A stretch of 64,000 bases of DNA from Muribaculaceae bacterium Isolate-037 (Harlan). Its GTDB lineage: Bacteria > Bacteroidota > Bacteroidia > Bacteroidales > Muribaculaceae. The notes below the pieces were generated by a model. The model saw only the letters and a list, made by a program, of their open reading frames with translations. It was not told where the DNA came from and made no database searches. The stretch lies in NCBI GenBank assembly GCA_003762615.1, contig RIAZ01000010.1:1-64000 (forward strand), in the 5' to 3' direction. The position numbers and the translations under genes are program-made. Below are positions 61,477-64,000 of the stretch, piece by piece. Positions within the stretch are counted from its first letter, which is position 1; each line of letters begins with the position of its first letter.

Positions 61477-62846
61477 CTCTCACCTCCTTTCGTGTATTTA
61501 TTGCAGGCGGGCTTGCCGATAAGCCATATCAGGGATATTCCGGCACGTGTAGGCACGAGCCAGTGCAGACGGTGGGTGGAGAGCCATACATCGCATTCAT
61601 CGATGGGACGGTGCTTCTTATATGTGCCCCATAGATAGCCAACTCCCAGAGAACATTCTATGTAGAGACGGCGTGCCACGGGGAGAGAATATTTGTAGAC
61701 GATGCCGACAGCATAGTTCCATTTGTCGGAGAGTACGCCCTTGCGCTCTCCAAACTGGAAATCGTAGACAGCCATCTGTCCGTAGAGTCCGATGAAGTGT
61801 CCGGCGAAACGGTCGCTGTAGGAATGTAGTCTACCCAGACGAGTGTAGAGTGACAGGTCGCCTCCGTAGATGCGCCAATATTTATGGACTGAGGCCTTGT
61901 TCCAGCGTGCATACATCCAGTTCGCCTCAGCCGACAGATGCTTGCCGATGGGGATCTCCACCCCAATGTTGGGGGTGAGGGCGGCATCATACAGCAGATT
62001 GGTCTTTAGTAGAATCGTGAAGTCAGGTCTGCTCTTGGCAGAGGGTGTGATATCGGTTGCATACATCGTGCCGGAAGCATGGGATAGTGGAGAATCGACT
62101 GTGTCGGTAAATGATTGTGTAGCCATTGACAGTGAGTCGGCGTTTGCCTCCGGCATATTTTCGCAAGGGATGGGTTCCACAGTCTCCCATTCATATATTA
62201 TGCGGTAGTGTGCGTTGCGCATTGTAGGAAATAGATGCTCCGACATATATTCCCAGGCGCGTCCTCCATTCAGGTCCTGCAGCTGTTTCTTCCTTCCGCC
62301 CACGATTCTTTTCCCTTGGAATATCCAGATGGGTGTGTGTGATATAATGTCGAGCACCTCATCGCGCCATGGCATGTCGGTGTCTGTCACGAGTGTGTGA
62401 AGCATCTCCCAGTCTACGTCGGATGGGAGTATGGTCACGATTGAGTCGGGGAGGTTTGTGTGGGAGAGGATGTATTCGCGGGCGGAGAGTGCGCGTCGTT
62501 CGGAGAGCCGGCGGTTGAGGTCGGATGGACCTTCGGGGGATGCGGAACCTTTTATAGACACAGATTTTAGCCTTACGGTGGGGGCGGAGGCAATACTGTC
62601 GAGCAATGATGTGAGATGTCGTAGCCGGATGTTGTTGTCGGAGAAGTTTGTGTCCAGACGTGAATATCCTTGCCGAAAATGGATCTGAGTGTAGATGGTG
62701 TCACGATTGATTTCTGTGTTATCCGTATGTCCGCAAGAGGAGTCTGTTCCGATAGTTCTTGCAGATATAAGAGTCATATCGGAACTTTGTGTTGCGTTAA
62801 TCAAAAGATAACAAAATAACAGATATATCGTAAAAAAGAATTTCAT
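61473..62846 (-). CDS. DUF3575 outer-membrane protein with OmpA-like domain
   Basis: A 457-residue exported protein, first gene of the minus-strand fimbrial operon. A signal peptide (FFFTIYLLFCYLLINATQSS) is followed by a partial OmpA-like peptidoglycan-binding domain (~45-200; SVSIKGSASPEGPSDLNRRL and ERRALSAREYI). After a linker comes the DUF3575 barrel (~285-457; LLKTNLLYDAALTPNIGVEI, GKHLSAEANWMYARWN, LGVGYLWGTYKKHRPIDECD). DUF3575 proteins in fimbrial loci are likely outer-membrane anchors or ushers. Its promoter lies 36 bases upstream. Confidence 0.88.
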   Translation of the reverse strand: MKFFFTIYLLFCYLLINATQSSDMTLISARTIGTDSSCGHTDNTEINRDTIYTQIHFRQGYSRLDTNFSDNNIRLRHLTSLLDSIASAPTVRLKSVSIKGSASPEGPSDLNRRLSERRALSAREYILSHTNLPDSIVTILPSDVDWEMLHTLVTDTDMPWRDEVLDIISHTPIWIFQGKRIVGGRKKQLQDLNGGRAWEYMSEHLFPTMRNAHYRIIYEWETVEPIPCENMPEANADSLSMATQSFTDTVDSPLSHASGTMYATDITPSAKSRPDFTILLKTNLLYDAALTPNIGVEIPIGKHLSAEANWMYARWNKASVHKYWRIYGGDLSLYTRLGRLHSYSDRFAGHFIGLYGQMAVYDFQFGERKGVLSDKWNYAVGIVYKYSLPVARRLYIECSLGVGYLWGTYKKHRPIDECDVWLSTHRLHWLVPTRAGISLIWLIGKPACNKYTKGGER

Positions 62847-62881
62847 GATATAACTAAAAGTTAATCAGAAAAAGAATTTTG

Positions 62882-62911
62882 CAAATTTATATTAAAACAA
62901 ATAATCTCCAA
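62882..62911 (-). promoter_or_regulatory. Promoter of the minus-strand fimbrial operon
   Basis: On the minus strand TTG (62911-62909), 19 bases and TAAATTTG (62889-62882) form a standard Bacteroidetes promoter, 36 bases before the DUF3575 ATG. The 62912-63053 stretch shows nothing else. Confidence 0.65.
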
Positions 62912-63053
62912 TGATTTTTTATGTTATTAAATGCTAAAAGATGTTAAGTTGAGGGTTTGGGGGGCATAAGTGGATGATTATAAGGTGTGGTGTATGGTAA
63001 TTATGGGCAAAATTATCAAGAAATCCGATATTTTTATTTTAGTATACTCAGTA

Positions 63054-64000
63054 TTACCGGCTGCTTATCGGTTTGCGCAGGCGTAGGGTTGAGGATTGGT
63101 ATGGGAACTGCAACAGGAGAGTGTCGCCCTCTCCACGTTGAGCCTTGATGTCTTTATTGAGCGGCATCCCTTCGGAGTCATACCACATGACGCTGTACGT
63201 GTCGGGATATGGGTCGGGATTCAGTATGGCCTTTACCATTCCGGTCTTCCAGAACGTGGGATTGATCTTTGCTCCTGAGAGGTAGATGAGAAGATACCTT
63301 CCGTTGTCTTTCACTATTGCCAGTCGATAGTCGCCGCCGAGCCTGAGCAACGATTCGTCAAGGGTACGGTCGAATACCATCCAGTATCCTTCCAGCGGAT
63401 CGTCGGAGGCGTTTATCCGTTCCTCAATCATTGCAGTGTCGCTCCAATTGGGATGAGGCTCGTATGATTGCGGGGTGAGGTCGAAGAATGATATGTCGGT
63501 CAGGGTTATGTCTGCTCCAGGATAGGCTGCGAATCCGAATGAGGAGCAGTCTTTGCTTTTGTAGGGGCATTCGAATACCATGTTCTCATCGCGATTGCCG
63601 CCGGAGAGGGTGATTGTCTTGTTTTTTATTGAAAGATGCCAGAAATTGGTGCCTGTATAGCAGTCGAATTTCTTGGAGGGAGGGCAGGTGGTGATCTTCA
63701 CCGCCTTATCGAAGAACACCGCCTCCACGCATAGTCCGGATGATGATGATATCTGGTCGGATTGCTCGATGGCGCGCACCGTTATTGAAAGCGTGTCGTT
63801 GTCGGTGGATATGAGCATGAAGCTCCAGGCGGGATTCTTTGCGGTATGCTTGCGTCTGTCGGTGGAGGTGTAGGTGGCTTTTTTCGAGGGATGGAAGGCG
63901 CGGTTGGAGGCGCGGAAGGTTATGGAGAGCTCGGAGGTGGGTCGGTTTAGGGGTATGCAGTCATACACAATGGAATCCGACCGGTTGCATATCGTGATGC
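63054..64000 (-). CDS. Unrecognised gene, 5' end outside the window
   Basis: At least 315 codons, open to the window edge; the in-frame codons 63969-64000 read ITICNRSDSI before a GTG at 63968, so the true start lies beyond the window. The protein is rich in aromatic and beta-forming stretches (PAWSFMLISTDNDTLSITVR, FWHLSIKNKTITLSGGNRDE, EGYWMVFDRTLDESLLRLGG), which suggests a jelly-roll or lectin-like fold followed by a lipocalin-like C-terminal domain (LLQFPYQSSTLRLRKP). I do not recognise a family. Same strand as the fimbrial operon but with its own 3' gap. Confidence 0.65.
   Translation of the reverse strand, partial: ITICNRSDSIVYDCIPLNRPTSELSITFRASNRAFHPSKKATYTSTDRRKHTAKNPAWSFMLISTDNDTLSITVRAIEQSDQISSSSGLCVEAVFFDKAVKITTCPPSKKFDCYTGTNFWHLSIKNKTITLSGGNRDENMVFECPYKSKDCSSFGFAAYPGADITLTDISFFDLTPQSYEPHPNWSDTAMIEERINASDDPLEGYWMVFDRTLDESLLRLGGDYRLAIVKDNGRYLLIYLSGAKINPTFWKTGMVKAILNPDPYPDTYSVMWYDSEGMPLNKDIKAQRGEGDTLLLQFPYQSSTLRLRKPISSR

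Overview
The window looks like chromosome of a gut-type member of the order Bacteroidales, most likely close to the Muribaculaceae. This rests on complete gldKLMN/PorP/PorT type IX secretion genes, many fimbrillin-family and DUF5119/DUF3575 surface genes, BspA-like repeats, a BACON domain, and promoters of the Bacteroidetes type (TTG/TTTG, 19-20 bp, TAnnTTTG). The family assignment is inference. No tRNA gene or CRISPR array was seen.

Layout. 1-9107: the end of a 5S rRNA, an AraC regulator, a WcaE-like glycosyltransferase, a small 2[4Fe-4S] ferredoxin, then dut, a TPR protein, a DUF4292 protein and an EnvC-like amidase activator, and a convergent oligosaccharide flippase. 9195-17111: a glycosyltransferase, then the minus-strand type IX secretion operon (PorT-like, PorP-like, gldK, gldL, gldM, gldN). 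17224-20735: dGTPase-like hydrolase, a TPM-domain membrane protein and a DUF3298 lipoprotein. 20761-25020: a more AT-rich defence-like island with an RloA/RloB (AbiL-like) pair and a class II Fic protein with its own operator-like palindrome, flanked by two palindromic arrays of 9-bp units.

25021-37082 is the most remarkable part. One promoter precedes five tightly spaced genes: a membrane SpoIIE/PP2C phosphatase that also carries an RsbW-like ATPase domain, a STAS protein, a 2413-residue dimodular NRPS (C-A-T-C-A-T-reductase), a MATE exporter fused to a second RsbW-like ATPase domain, and a phosphopantetheinyl transferase. It reads as a complete nonribosomal peptide aldehyde (or pyrazinone) pathway with export, wired to a partner-switching signalling module that has no sigma factor beside it.

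37083-45000 is an AT-rich accessory region: a secreted protein, a GIY-YIG/NUMOD endonuclease, a decayed IS982-type transposase, an Abi_2/AbiF-type HEPN protein preceded by a structured RNA candidate, a Crp-type regulator and SDR enzyme sharing a palindromic promoter, a receptor stub, and an RloA-like ATPase with a broken start. 45001-64000 holds two convergent surface-structure loci. The plus-strand locus has fimbrillins around a fimbrillin/BspA-LRR/BACON/M64-peptidase chimera, followed by membrane and LRR lipoproteins, a tail-anchored Ser/Thr kinase and a small soluble protein. The minus-strand locus has a DUF3575/OmpA protein, two DUF5119 proteins and three fimbrillins, and ends with an unrecognised gene that runs off the window.
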